NCBI GenBank assembly: GCA_949738935.1
Contig: CATJCJ010000341.1
Span: 16,445 to 80,444, forward strand
Direction: 5' to 3'
Origin: an uncultured Eubacteriales bacterium
GTDB lineage: Bacteria; Bacillota; Clostridia; Lachnospirales; CAG-274
Length of the DNA: 64,000 nucleotides
The stretch's first letter is position 1; each line of letters starts with the position of its first letter. The translations under genes and the position numbers were made by a program. Below the pieces are notes generated by a model that had not been told where the DNA came from, ran no database searches, and saw nothing but the letters and a program-made list of their open reading frames with translations. This document shows, in pieces, positions 9,265-18,884 of the stretch.

Positions 9265-10029
9265 TTAATTCAAAAACAAAATAGATTTATATTTTCCAAG
9301 TTTATTTTGAAGTTTAACAACAGCCTTTGAATGTATCTGAGAAATTCTAGATTCCGATACACTCATTATTTTACTTATCTCCTTAAGAGTAAGTTCCTCA
9401 AAATAATACAATGTAACAACTTTTTTTTCTTTTTCAGTAAGCTGGTTAATAGCGTCAATAAGAATAGCCTTAACTTCTTTTTTCTCATATGTTAAATCGG
9501 GAGAATCCGCTTTCGCCTCAACAACATCAGAAACAATAACATCTTTATTTGAATCAACATAATCATCAAGAGAAATCAAAGACGATGCAACCGATTTTTG
9601 CATAACATCTTTAACATCATCAACAGAAATATTCATTTTCTCCGCGATTTCCTCATAAGAGGGAGTTCTGCCAAGCTCAGCCTCAAGAGAAGAATAAATT
9701 TTATCAAGCTGTTTACTTTTCTGCCGTAAAGTTCTCGGAACCCAGTCAAGCCTCCTAATATTATCAATAATTTCTCCTCTTATCCTCAAAGAAGCGTATG
9801 TTTCAAATTTAACACCTTTATCGGGATTAAATTTGTCAATAGCGTCTATAAGCCCAAATATACCATAACTTATAAGGTCCTCATAATCAACATATTGACC
9901 GATATGAATACTTATTCTTCCGGCGACAAGTTTAACAAGAGAAGCGTACTCAAGTATAAGCTTTTCTTTAATTAAAGGCTCTTTTGAAATTCTGTAAGAT
10001 TGCCATAAAGTTTCTTTGTTTTCAGCCAT
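9265..10029 (-). CDS. fliA: Flagellar sigma factor sigma-28 (FliA/SigD/WhiG family)
   Basis: About 254 residues. It has region 2 (LISYGIFGLIDAIDKFNPDKGVKFETYASLRIRGEIIDNIR), region 3 (LGRTPSYEEIAEKM) and region 4 with a helix-turn-helix (LTLKEISKIMSVSESRISQIHSKAV), the standard order for sigma-28 factors. It directs RNA polymerase to late flagellar and chemotaxis promoters. ATG at 10029 with GAGAGGTG upstream is preferred over the track start at 10044. Its place inside the early operon means its own synthesis depends on the flgB promoter. No FlgM anti-sigma gene is in the window. Confidence 0.95.
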   Translation of the reverse strand: MAENKETLWQSYRISKEPLIKEKLILEYASLVKLVAGRISIHIGQYVDYEDLISYGIFGLIDAIDKFNPDKGVKFETYASLRIRGEIIDNIRRLDWVPRTLRQKSKQLDKIYSSLEAELGRTPSYEEIAEKMNISVDDVKDVMQKSVASSLISLDDYVDSNKDVIVSDVVEAKADSPDLTYEKKEVKAILIDAINQLTEKEKKVVTLYYFEELTLKEISKIMSVSESRISQIHSKAVVKLQNKLGKYKSILFLN

Positions 10030-10054
10030 TAACACCTCTCCCATTCAAAGTATT

Positions 10055-10333
10055 TTAAATCATTTGTTCTTCTTCATTTTCAGCGGAAACCTCAACGCCT
10101 TCCGCCTCTTCAATCTCATCAGCGTTTTCAGTATCAGAAACCGCCTTCTCCGGTTCGGGATAAAAATTTCTTACAATAAAATTTCTTACAAAAATCCCTA
10201 TAATATAAAACACAACAATAGCGGTAATAATATATAAAACAGACGTATATAAAGAATTAGACGTTATAATGCAAGAAACATTAACAGCCAAAGCCGCTAT
10301 AATAGTAATATAAATATGTAACTTCTCAATCAT
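10055..10333 (-). CDS. Small membrane protein between cheD and fliA
   Basis: 92 residues. ATG at 10333 has GGTGGA upstream; the longer track start overlaps cheD. Two hydrophobic helices (IYITIIAALAVNVSCII and SVLYIITAIVVFYIIGIFV) are followed by a basic turn (RNFIVRNFYPEPE) and a Glu-rich tail. I do not recognise the family. Similar two-helix proteins with acidic tails occur next to sigma-28 genes in clostridial motility operons, but a function cannot be assigned. Confidence 0.65.
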   Translation of the reverse strand: MIEKLHIYITIIAALAVNVSCIITSNSLYTSVLYIITAIVVFYIIGIFVRNFIVRNFYPEPEKAVSDTENADEIEEAEGVEVSAENEEEQMI

Positions 10334-10346
10334 AAGTTCCACCGCC

Positions 10347-10841
10347 TTATATAACATAAGTTCCGTGTCCAATAGTTTTAACGACAAGCCTGCCGTCATC
10401 CGAATAAAGTTCAATAGTCCTTCCGTAATTTGAGCCTGTATGAGTCGCGGTAATGGGAATACCATAAGCTCTCAAAATTCTGGTTGCCGCCTCAACATTT
10501 CTATCTCCGATTCTCATATTCTCATTAGTGGAATCAAAAGCGAACATTTGAGCGCCGCCCGCGATTTTCGCCTTAAGAAACTCTTTTTTAGCTCCAATAA
10601 GGCACATATCAACAATAAGTTTTCTGGTTGCCGAATCAGCGAATTTAGCAACGTTAGAATTATTTTTAATCTGTGTACTGTCAGGAAGCATAATATGAGC
10701 GAGTCCCGCTATTTTATTAATATGATCATATACCGCAATTCCGACACATGACCCAAGTCCAAGTGTTGTCAAGACGCCGGGACATCGTGTTACATTCATA
10801 TCCGCCATACCCACAATAATCATTTTATCAATCGAACCCAT
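10347..10841 (-). CDS. cheD: Chemoreceptor glutamine deamidase CheD
   Basis: About 164 residues. The catalytic Cys-His pair is visible in LGLGSCVGIAVYD and GLAHIMLPDS, as in CheD proteins that deamidate glutamines on chemoreceptors and, in Bacillus, bind CheC. An AGGAQMFAF segment and the TGSNYGRTIELYSDDGRL end are also family-typical. The start is uncertain: ATG 10841 gives the usual MGSIDKMIIVGMADMNV start with a weak ribosome site, while ATG 10862 has none. It is one of only two chemotaxis genes in this operon. Confidence 0.9.
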   Translation of the reverse strand: MGSIDKMIIVGMADMNVTRCPGVLTTLGLGSCVGIAVYDHINKIAGLAHIMLPDSTQIKNNSNVAKFADSATRKLIVDMCLIGAKKEFLKAKIAGGAQMFAFDSTNENMRIGDRNVEAATRILRAYGIPITATHTGSNYGRTIELYSDDGRLVVKTIGHGTYVI

Positions 10842-10941
10842 TATAAATATCACTACTCCCATTATAACAATCCGTAAAACTAACTTTCGCTACGGTTTAA
10901 GAAATGTTTAAAGAATCATCAATTAATAATAAAAATTTTTT

Positions 10942-11640
10942 CTAATCAATATTGACTTGATAATCCATATCAAGAAATTCTCTGTCTTTTCGGGCTTTAA
11001 ATCTTTGCTCAAAAAATATATATTTAAGAATTTTATCTTTTTCATCTTTGTCTAAGTCAAAAAAACGTGTTCTATATTGGTATTTAAAATTAGACTTTGG
11101 ATATTCCTGTTTATGTAAAATACTGCCTTTAACAATCGCGCACTCATAATTTAAAGTTATAAAAAATTTAATATTCTCTCCCAAGTCAACATCCGCGTTC
11201 GAGAGAAAACGTATACCACCCTCTCCAAGGTCTTTAACCAACCCCTCAAAAAAACAATTTTCCTCAGCATCAGAATTTTCTTCCGAAAATATCAAAAACC
11301 TAAGGGGCAAAACACAATCAAATCTAAAAAATTCTCGTCTTTGAATTTTTTCAATTTCAGAAATTGTTTGAACAATCATAAAATTAAAATCATTCATATA
11401 GACATATTCTTTTATAACGACACTATATTTAATAATGCCCATTTCCGTAATAAATGTAAAAGTATACTCCTCATCAACAGGAAGTTTAATAATTTTTCCA
11501 TACATCATTGGTATATAAAGAAGCAGCTTTCCATCTCCATAATTTTCCTCAACCAAACTTGTGTATTTAGCATTTTTGTCATTTTCAAGATTAAGAGAAA
11601 TCTCAACTCTATTTCCTGTTTTAATAGTATATAAAGACAC
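10942..11640 (-). CDS. YcgR/YpfA-type PilZ-domain c-di-GMP receptor
   Basis: 232 residues. The N-terminal half is a YcgR-like beta-barrel domain; the C-terminal half is a PilZ domain. The c-di-GMP binding signature is present: QRREFFRFD (RxxxR-type) and, downstream, DLGEGGIRF (D/NxSxxG-type, with Gly for Ser). YcgR/DgrA proteins brake the motor when c-di-GMP is high. This fits a location beside flhG and cheD and the membrane GGDEF-EAL protein at 53.4 kb. The start is GTG at 11640 with GGAGG nine bases upstream. Confidence 0.85.
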   Translation of the reverse strand: MSLYTIKTGNRVEISLNLENDKNAKYTSLVEENYGDGKLLLYIPMMYGKIIKLPVDEEYTFTFITEMGIIKYSVVIKEYVYMNDFNFMIVQTISEIEKIQRREFFRFDCVLPLRFLIFSEENSDAEENCFFEGLVKDLGEGGIRFLSNADVDLGENIKFFITLNYECAIVKGSILHKQEYPKSNFKYQYRTRFFDLDKDEKDKILKYIFFEQRFKARKDREFLDMDYQVNID

Positions 11641-11652
11641 AATACCCGCCTC

Positions 11653-12540
11653 CTAATTACCAAAAATATTAACCAGCCTTTTCATAAAACCTCGTATACC
11701 AGAAGTATCTGTTTCTTTTCCAACAGGAATATCCATAAGCCTGTTGCCTATCTTTTCAATAGCCTTTGTAAACTCACAATTAGGAAAGCATATTGTCGCC
11801 GGCTGCTGATGTTTAACGGCTTTAACCAAAAATCTATCATAGGGAATATATCCAAGATTTTCTAAAGGAACTCCGAGAAACTTAGAAGATGCTCTTGATA
11901 TTTTATTATATATCTCAATTCCCTCCTCATTATCGTCAACTCTGTTAACAACAATTTTAAAATCAGGAATATTTCCTCTGCTTTCCTCCTTAATTGTTTT
12001 TATAAGAGCGTAAGCGTCTGTCACTGATGTCGGCTCAGGAGTCGTAACAATAATAGTCTCATCAGACGCCTTAATAAAATTAACAACAGACTTTGAAATT
12101 CCAGCGCCTGTATCCACAATAATTATATCAGAAATAGCGTCAAGATAGGAAAAATTATTAATAAAATAATTAAGTTGTTTTTCTGTAATATTCGAAAGCT
12201 CTTTAAGTCCCGAGCCCCCTGAAATAAATTTAATTCCCATGGGGCCATCTGTCAAAACTTCCTCAACATCCTTTTCACCTCTAAGAACATCGGCAAGATT
12301 ATATTTTGGCAAAATACCAAAAAGAACCTCAATATTTGCCAAGCCGAAATCAGCGTCAATAATAACAACTTTCTTATTAAATCTGCTAAACTGAATAGCA
12401 AGGTTTAAAGAAAAATTTGTTTTTCCAACACCGCCTTTACCGCTTGTAACAGTAATAACTCTTGAAGAAAGCTCCGCTTTTTTATGTTCATAATTATTTT
12501 TATTAACTAAATTCCTCAAATTGTTAGCTTGGTCCATCAT
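11653..12540 (-). CDS. flhG: FlhG/YlxH MinD-type ATPase, flagellar number and placement
   Basis: 295 residues. It has a deviant Walker A (GKGGVGKTN) near residue 36, the MinD/ParA switch IIDADFGLANIEVLFG, and IIVDTGAGIS. FlhG pairs with the SRP-type GTPase FlhF to set flagellar number and position, stimulating FlhF GTP hydrolysis through its N-terminal DQANNLRNLV helix, which is present here. It lies six bases after flhF, with its ribosome site overlapping the flhF stop. Confidence 0.93.
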   Translation of the reverse strand: MMDQANNLRNLVNKNNYEHKKAELSSRVITVTSGKGGVGKTNFSLNLAIQFSRFNKKVVIIDADFGLANIEVLFGILPKYNLADVLRGEKDVEEVLTDGPMGIKFISGGSGLKELSNITEKQLNYFINNFSYLDAISDIIIVDTGAGISKSVVNFIKASDETIIVTTPEPTSVTDAYALIKTIKEESRGNIPDFKIVVNRVDDNEEGIEIYNKISRASSKFLGVPLENLGYIPYDRFLVKAVKHQQPATICFPNCEFTKAIEKIGNRLMDIPVGKETDTSGIRGFMKRLVNIFGN

Positions 12541-12545
12541 AGCGT

Positions 12546-13742
12546 TTACCTACTCCCTAATAAATCTTTGGCAATTTCCTCAGGTTTAATAACATCTATA
12601 TCATCCGGAACATTTTGTCCGTTCGTAGCATAAGAAATTTCTTTTCCGGTTTCGTAACAAATATTCAAAACCGAGCCAAGACATGATGTTTCATCAAGCT
12701 TAGTAAATATAATTCTAAAGTCAGCGATTTTCGAATAAGCGTCAATAATATTCAGCAAATCCTCATATTTTGTCGTAACACTCAAAACGAGATATATAAT
12801 AGGGTCGGGTATAACATCCAAAAAAGATTTAAGCTCATTTAAATTCTCAGAATTCTTATGAGACCTCCCAGCCGTATCAATAAAAATAACATCATTAACA
12901 ACTTTAAACTCATTTATTTTCTCAACAACATCCTCACTGTTATAAACAACCCCAACTTCCGAATCAAGAATATCAGCGTAAGTCTTTAATTGCTCAACAG
13001 CCGCAATTCTATACGTGTCAGCCGTAATAAAGCCAACGTTCAAATGGTCTTTAAAAATAAACTGAGAAGAAATCTTAGCGATAGTTGTTGTTTTTCCAAC
13101 ACCAGTAGGACCAATAAAGACAACATTTTTAGCGTAAGATTTACCTCTTTTCTCAACTCTCAAAATTTTTGGCTCACCAAGTATGTTTATTATTCTATTA
13201 TACACCACTTTTACAATTAAGTTAATATCCAAATTATCCAAATCTTCAATATTTTCAATATCTTCAAGTAAAACTTCCGAAATTTTTGGAGAAACCCCCT
13301 GCAAAGTCAGCTTTTCATAAAAAAATTGAAGCATAGCGTTATCATATTTACGAGAGCTATTAACATGATGGGATGAAACCGATAACTTAAGCATAACCTG
13401 TTCCAAAAGAACCTCTGTATCACTAAGCTTTTTTTCAAGTTCATTTATAGTCTGTCGCTGCTTTTCAATCTTCTTAGTATCTTGATTAGATTTCTCAAGA
13501 ATTTTTTTATTAAAATCAGCGCCCTCATTTTTTGTTTTTTCCTCTTGAATATTATCTTTATTAGCAATGGGCTTATCCTCATAAGCGGCGGTAACCTCAA
13601 CTCGAGGTTTTCTGAAAAAAGAAAATAACCCTCTTGGCTGAATTTTTTTTATATTCAAAATTACAGCGTCCATACCAAGCTCATTTTTAACCATTTCAAT
13701 AGCCTGCTGTTCGGTAACAGCCTCAAATTTTTTCATTTTCAT
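12546..13742 (-). CDS. flhF: FlhF, SRP-type GTPase for flagellar placement
   Basis: 398 residues. It has a basic N-domain (MKMKKFEAVTEQQAIEMVKNELG), a variable linker with a coiled coil, then an NG GTPase domain with GPTGVGKTTTIAKIS (P-loop), DTAGRSHKN and TKLDETSCLG. It recruits the first basal-body component to the membrane. Its ATG overlaps the flhA stop as ATGA, indicating translational coupling. Length and order match Bacillus FlhF. Confidence 0.94.
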   Translation of the reverse strand: MKMKKFEAVTEQQAIEMVKNELGMDAVILNIKKIQPRGLFSFFRKPRVEVTAAYEDKPIANKDNIQEEKTKNEGADFNKKILEKSNQDTKKIEKQRQTINELEKKLSDTEVLLEQVMLKLSVSSHHVNSSRKYDNAMLQFFYEKLTLQGVSPKISEVLLEDIENIEDLDNLDINLIVKVVYNRIINILGEPKILRVEKRGKSYAKNVVFIGPTGVGKTTTIAKISSQFIFKDHLNVGFITADTYRIAAVEQLKTYADILDSEVGVVYNSEDVVEKINEFKVVNDVIFIDTAGRSHKNSENLNELKSFLDVIPDPIIYLVLSVTTKYEDLLNIIDAYSKIADFRIIFTKLDETSCLGSVLNICYETGKEISYATNGQNVPDDIDVIKPEEIAKDLLGSR

Positions 13743-15775
13743 GCTATACCCACCATTCCAATAGACTGAATTTCAGCGTTAGGTTCAATTTCATTAAAAG
13801 ATAAAACAACCAAATCAGGAGCCACCTGTTCAACAAGTCTTTTAAAATAAATTCTCACAATAGGTGAAGTAAGAATAATCGGCTGAAGTCCAAGCGAAGT
13901 AAGCTTAGCAATTTCCCTGTTAAGACTTGCGAAAATCATTTGAGTTCTATCCGGGTCCATAGAAATATAAGAACCATGCTCTGTCTGCTGAACTCCATCT
14001 CTTATTTCCTGCTCAATCTGAGGGTCAAGAGTAATAACCTTATTATTAGTTTCCTCACCAAAATACTTTTGAGAAATAGACCTTCTCAAAGATTGTCTGA
14101 CATATTCCGTAAGCATATCGGTATCTCTGGTAAGCTGAGAATAATCAGCCAAAGTTTCAAGTATAGTAACCAAATCCCTTATAGAAACACCCTCATTTAA
14201 AAGATTAGCGAGAACCTTTTGAACATCACCAATAGACATTTGTTTTGGAATAAGCTCATCAATAAGAACGGGATGATTTTCTTTTATATTTTCCACAAGA
14301 TTTTGAACATCTTGTCTGCTTAAAAGTTCATGAAGATTATTTCTTATAACCTCAGTCAAGTGAGTAGCGATAATAGCCGGTGGGTCAACAACGGTATACC
14401 CAAAAGCCTCCGCCCTTTCTCTTTGCGACTCAGAAATCCACAGAGCAGGAAGACCAAGATAAGGCTCAACAGTTTCAATACCATCAATTTCCTCCTCAAC
14501 ATAACCGGGGTTCATAGCCATATAATGGTCAAACATAATCTCACCGCCGGCCACATCAACACCTTTTATCAATATCCTATATTGATTTGGGCTAAGTTTT
14601 ATGTCATCTCTAAGACGAATAACAGGAACAACAGCGCCAAGTTCAAGAGCGATTTGCCGTCTAATCATAACAACTCGGTCAAGAAGGTCTCCGCCCTGAT
14701 TATTATCAACAAGAGGAATAAGTCCATACCCAAATATAAGCAAAATAGGGTCGACATTTAAAAGAGTAATAACATTTTCAGGTTTTCTGATTTCCTCAAC
14801 CTCCGAATCATCAGTAGTAATTTCAGTTTCAATAGCGGCAACTTTTTGAGCTCTGTCCAAAGCATATCCACAGTATAAAAGCAAAATTCCAAAAGGAACA
14901 AAAAAATACATAGGAAGCGGAGTAAAAATACCTAAGAATATCATAACGGCACCGGCAATATACAAAGTAATCGGCTTAGCGAAAAGCTGACCAGCGATTT
15001 GACCGCTTATATTAGTATCATCAGTGGCTTTTGTAACAAGAACACCAGTAGCCGTCGAAATCATAAGCGCCGGAATTTGACCAACCAAGCCGTCTCCAAT
15101 AGTCATAAGAGTAAACTGTGAGGCAGCCTCACTAAAAGTTTTACCCATACTAAGCATACCAATAGATATACCGCCAATTAAATTTATAAATGTAATAAGA
15201 ATACCGGCTATAGCGTCTCCCTTAACAAATTTCGTGGCACCATCCATAGAACCAAAAAAGCTAGCCTCATCCTGAATTTCCTTACGTCTTGCCTTAGCCT
15301 CATCCTCAGTAATAAGACCCGTATTAAGGTCAGCGTCAATAGCCATTTGTTTACCAGGCATAGCGTCAAGGGTAAAACGCGCCGTTACTTCAGCAACCCT
15401 GTCAGAACCTTTGGTAATAACCATAAAATTTACAATAACAATAATAGCGAATATAATAATGCCAACCGTCATGTCACCGCCTGCGACAAACCCGCCAAAA
15501 GTATTAACGACCTCACCAGCATATCCTTGTCCAAGAATAAGACGAGTCGAGCAAATATTAAGAGCGATTCTAAACAAAGTCGTAATCAAAAGCAATGTAG
15601 GAAACATAGACATCTCAAGAGACTTTTTTGAGTAAATCGAGTTCATCAAAATCAATAATGACAAAAAAATGTTTATCATAAACAAAAAGTCCAAAAGTCC
15701 TGCCGGAGGTGGAACCAATATAATAAGAATAATTGCAACAATAAACACTCCAAGAAGCATTTCGCGAATTTTCAT
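13739..15775 (-). CDS. flhA: FlhA, flagellar export apparatus membrane protein
   Basis: 678 residues. About eight N-terminal membrane helices (to roughly residue 310) include the FHIPEP-type region (STRLILGQGYAGEVVNTFGGFVAGGDMTVGIIIFAIIVIVNFMVITKGSDRVAEVTARFTLDAMPGKQMAIDADL). A large cytoplasmic domain that docks export substrates and chaperones follows. It is full length. It lies 96 bp downstream of flhB and overlaps flhF by four bases. Confidence 0.97.
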   Translation of the reverse strand: MKIREMLLGVFIVAIILIILVPPPAGLLDFLFMINIFLSLLILMNSIYSKKSLEMSMFPTLLLITTLFRIALNICSTRLILGQGYAGEVVNTFGGFVAGGDMTVGIIIFAIIVIVNFMVITKGSDRVAEVTARFTLDAMPGKQMAIDADLNTGLITEDEAKARRKEIQDEASFFGSMDGATKFVKGDAIAGILITFINLIGGISIGMLSMGKTFSEAASQFTLMTIGDGLVGQIPALMISTATGVLVTKATDDTNISGQIAGQLFAKPITLYIAGAVMIFLGIFTPLPMYFFVPFGILLLYCGYALDRAQKVAAIETEITTDDSEVEEIRKPENVITLLNVDPILLIFGYGLIPLVDNNQGGDLLDRVVMIRRQIALELGAVVPVIRLRDDIKLSPNQYRILIKGVDVAGGEIMFDHYMAMNPGYVEEEIDGIETVEPYLGLPALWISESQRERAEAFGYTVVDPPAIIATHLTEVIRNNLHELLSRQDVQNLVENIKENHPVLIDELIPKQMSIGDVQKVLANLLNEGVSIRDLVTILETLADYSQLTRDTDMLTEYVRQSLRRSISQKYFGEETNNKVITLDPQIEQEIRDGVQQTEHGSYISMDPDRTQMIFASLNREIAKLTSLGLQPIILTSPIVRIYFKRLVEQVAPDLVVLSFNEIEPNAEIQSIGMVGIA

Positions 15776-15871
15776 ATTAAAACTCCTTTTCTTTATTAAT
15801 AAAAACTCAATACAGGCTTTTAAACCTCAACAAACAAATAAAAACCAAAATAATTTAAAAATATCAACAAT

Positions 15872-16990
15872 TTAATTTAACTTCTTATTTTTAAGATTAT
15901 AAACAAAAGCCAAAACATCCGCAACAGCTTGATATAACTCCGGCGGAATTTGCCTCCCAACATCAACAGTGTTATACAAAGCTCTTGCCAAAGGTCTGTT
16001 CTCAACAATTTCAACATCGTTATCCTTTGCAATTTCCTTAATACGTCTTGCCAAATGGTCAACACCTTTCGCCAAAACAATAGGAGCGTCGGCTTTTTCT
16101 TTATCATATTTAAGAGCGACGGCATAATGAGTGGGATTAGTAATAATAACATCGGCGTCAGGAACCTGCTGCATCATACGACGCATAGAAGCCTGCCTCA
16201 TTTTTTGTTTAATCTGCCCCTTAACTTGAGGGTCTCCCTCAACGTTCTTATACTCATCTTTAACCTCTTGTTTACTCATCTTAAGTTTTTTAATATGAGA
16301 CCTTTTTTGATAAATGAAGTCAGCGGCAGCGATAATAACAAAATAACAGCCAATTTTTATTCCCAAATCAACGCATAAATCACCAACATATATAAATCCT
16401 TTTGAGACGTTCATAAACATTAAAGTTTTTATAATAGGAAGCTCATCAACAACCCCAACATAAACCACATAAATCACAAAAAACAATTTTATAAGCGATT
16501 TAATAAACTCAACCAAAGTTCTAACTGAAAACATTCTTTTAATACCATTTAATGGGCTTAAATTGCTCAATTTGGGTTTTAATGGTTCCGCCGTTGGATG
16601 CCATCCAACCTGCATAACGTTTGTAGCGACACCCAAAATAATTATAACAATGAATATAGGCAAGCAAATAAAAAAAATCTTACCAAGCAAAAACAATATA
16701 AATTGAATCATATACTGTTTTTCAAAAATAACATCAATATCCTCAATGAGAGAAAAATTGTACATAATAATCTCAGCCGAACCGTCATACATATATCCGG
16801 CAAAAATTTTAATAGAAAGAAAACCGAATATGAGCAAAATAGCCGTGGCGATTTCCTTACTCATAGCAACCTGACCCTGCTCTCTAGCCTTTTCAAGCTT
16901 TTTAGGAGTAGGCTGCTCAGTTTTCTCACCATCATCAAAAAAATGAAGATTTATGTCAATATATAATTTTTTTCCTTTTTCAAACTTCAT
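15872..16990 (-). CDS. flhB: FlhB, export specificity switch protein
   Basis: 372 residues. It opens with KTEQPTPKKLEKAREQGQVAMSKEI, has four membrane helices, and carries the autocleavage motif NPTH in DVIITNPTHYAVALKYD. Cleavage between Asn and Pro switches export from rod/hook to filament subunits, together with FliK. Its first codon overlaps the fliR stop by four bases. FliR and FlhB are separate genes here, whereas some clostridia fuse them. Confidence 0.96.
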   Translation of the reverse strand: MKFEKGKKLYIDINLHFFDDGEKTEQPTPKKLEKAREQGQVAMSKEIATAILLIFGFLSIKIFAGYMYDGSAEIIMYNFSLIEDIDVIFEKQYMIQFILFLLGKIFFICLPIFIVIIILGVATNVMQVGWHPTAEPLKPKLSNLSPLNGIKRMFSVRTLVEFIKSLIKLFFVIYVVYVGVVDELPIIKTLMFMNVSKGFIYVGDLCVDLGIKIGCYFVIIAAADFIYQKRSHIKKLKMSKQEVKDEYKNVEGDPQVKGQIKQKMRQASMRRMMQQVPDADVIITNPTHYAVALKYDKEKADAPIVLAKGVDHLARRIKEIAKDNDVEIVENRPLARALYNTVDVGRQIPPELYQAVADVLAFVYNLKNKKLN

Positions 16991-17790
16991 GGCATCATAA
17001 CCTTTATAACATTAAGTACAGCATCGGAAATTTCCTTATAAAAAACATTAGAAACTCCTCTAAGCATAGGAGAAACAATCATAATAACTATCAACCCGAT
17101 AAAGACTTTGGCAGGCATACCTACAACAAAAACATTTATTTGAGGAACAGTTTTTGTAAGCACACCCAAGACTAAATCAGAAATCAAAATGACAGCTATA
17201 ACAGGTAAAGCGACAGAAAATCCAATAGCGAAAAAATCAACCGCCAATCCCATAAGAACAGAAACCAACTCACCATTTTGAAATATTTTTCCCGCTCCCA
17301 AAGGAATAGCCTTATAACTGTAAAATAAAGATTTAATAATCAAATGATGCCCATTTGTGACTATCATCAAAACGCATAACGCAAAATAATATAAATTACC
17401 TGTAATAGGAACTTGTTCCTGCGTAATAGGATCAAAAACACTAACCATAGAAAATCCAATCTGCTGATCTGTAAAATGACCGGCAAGATACGAAATATTA
17501 AGAACAAGATAAACAACATATCCAATAGTTAAACCAATAATAAATTCTTTAAAAATTAAAGCTCCATATCCCAAAACACTGTCAACGTATTCAACCTCTG
17601 TTATATTTCCCGAATAAAGAACAATACCGGTCAAAGCCAACGCGAATCCTATTTTCGCCATAGACGGAATCTGTCTTCCGCCAATAATCGGCGTAATAAC
17701 AATGGTTCCGAAAATTCTAACAAAAACAAGAATAAACATATCCGCGTTTGAGAAAATCTCAACCAAAGCAGCAGCATTTGAAGATTCCAT
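16987..17790 (-). CDS. fliR: FliR, flagellar export gate protein
   Basis: 267 residues with about six membrane helices. Recognisable segments include VRIFGTIVITPIIGGRQIPSMAKIGFALALT and the C-terminal QINVFVVGMPAKVFIGLIVIMIV. With FliP and FliQ it forms the helical export gate inside the MS ring. Length is normal, and it sits in the canonical fliP-fliQ-fliR-flhB order. Confidence 0.95.
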   Translation of the reverse strand: MESSNAAALVEIFSNADMFILVFVRIFGTIVITPIIGGRQIPSMAKIGFALALTGIVLYSGNITEVEYVDSVLGYGALIFKEFIIGLTIGYVVYLVLNISYLAGHFTDQQIGFSMVSVFDPITQEQVPITGNLYYFALCVLMIVTNGHHLIIKSLFYSYKAIPLGAGKIFQNGELVSVLMGLAVDFFAIGFSVALPVIAVILISDLVLGVLTKTVPQINVFVVGMPAKVFIGLIVIMIVSPMLRGVSNVFYKEISDAVLNVIKVMMP

Positions 17791-17805
17791 AAAACGCCTC
17801 TTTTC

Positions 17806-18075
17806 TTACTGTATAAATTTTGAAAAATCCGAGTACAGATTTAAAAATAAATCCTGAAGAGTAGTAAGCATAAAAGCGCCAAAAATAACCAGTGAAATAA
17901 AAATAGCCAAAATCTTCGCTATAAAAGCGAGCGTTTGTTCATTAATAGACGTAATGGTTTGGAATATACTAACAATAAGACCAATAACAAGTCCCATAAG
18001 TAAAGGAGGCGCCGATGCGAAAATAATGGCCTTTAATGTTTCTTGTACAACAGTAATAACTGTATCCTGTGACAC
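17806..18075 (-). CDS. fliQ: FliQ, flagellar export gate protein
   Basis: 89 residues with two membrane helices. The motif PPLLMGLVIGLIVSIFQTITSINEQTLAFIAKILAIF is diagnostic of FliQ. Four copies wrap around the FliP-FliR core. It lies 12 bp after fliP and 15 bp before fliR, and its length is typical. Confidence 0.95.
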   Translation of the reverse strand: MSQDTVITVVQETLKAIIFASAPPLLMGLVIGLIVSIFQTITSINEQTLAFIAKILAIFISLVIFGAFMLTTLQDLFLNLYSDFSKFIQ

Positions 18076-18087
18076 TTACATTCCCCC

Positions 18088-18867
18088 TCACCTAAATGTT
18101 TTCATAAGATTGCCCACAACAAGATTCCATCCATCAACCAAAATAAACAACAATAGCTTAAACGGAGCTGAAATCAAAGCGGGAGGAAGCATCATCATAC
18201 CCATAGCCATCAAAGTCGAAGCGACAACCATATCAATAGCGATAAAAGGTATATATAGCACAAAACCAATTTTAAAACCTTTTGTTATTTCCCCAAGAAT
18301 AAAAGCCGGGATAAGGACAGAATTAGGAATCTCATCCCTATTTTCATAAGTCTCATCCCCTGAGATATCGGCAAAAAGTTTAAGGTCTTTGTTTTCAACC
18401 TGTTTAAACATAAATTCCCTAATAGGCTCCATAGACCTATCAACAAATTCCTCTTGACTAATCTGTCCCTCAGAATAAGGAGTAAAAGCTTCCTCACTTA
18501 TCTTAGCAATAGTAGGGCTCATAACAAAAAATGTTAAAAACAACGCCAATCCAATCAAAATTTGATTTGGAGGCATTTGTTGAGTACCAAGAGCGGCTCG
18601 CAAAAAATGAAGAGTAATAATAATTCTAGTAAAAGAAGTAAGCAAAATAATAAGAGACGGAGCTAATGTTAAAACAGCAATCAATAAAAGAACCTGCAGT
18701 GTAGAAGCGGTAGCCTCAGTACCACTCTCACCGTTAACGTTTATATCAATATTAGGCAAAGTCCCCAATATTTCATTGTCCGCAAAAACAAATGAATCAA
18801 GGGCAAACAGTGTTCCAAGAACAATAATACCACAAATAATAAACTTAAATAAATTTTTCTTGCACAT
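18088..18867 (-). CDS. fliP: FliP, flagellar export gate protein
   Basis: 259 residues. An N-terminal signal peptide (KFIICGIIVLGTLFALDSFVFA) precedes the mature protein. Conserved blocks include LAPSLIILLTSFTRIIITLHFLRAALGTQQMPPNQILIGLALFLTFFVMSP and the C-terminal GMMMLPPALISAPFKLLLFILVDGWNLVVGNL. Five copies form the core of the export pore. It follows fliO directly. Confidence 0.96.
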   Translation of the reverse strand: MCKKNLFKFIICGIIVLGTLFALDSFVFADNEILGTLPNIDINVNGESGTEATASTLQVLLLIAVLTLAPSLIILLTSFTRIIITLHFLRAALGTQQMPPNQILIGLALFLTFFVMSPTIAKISEEAFTPYSEGQISQEEFVDRSMEPIREFMFKQVENKDLKLFADISGDETYENRDEIPNSVLIPAFILGEITKGFKIGFVLYIPFIAIDMVVASTLMAMGMMMLPPALISAPFKLLLFILVDGWNLVVGNLMKTFR

Positions 18868-18884
18868 AAAATTTTCGCTCCAAT

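Noticed and set aside
15872-17790. FliR-FlhB fusion as in some clostridia
   Set aside because: fliR and flhB are separate ORFs with a four-base overlap and complete termini.
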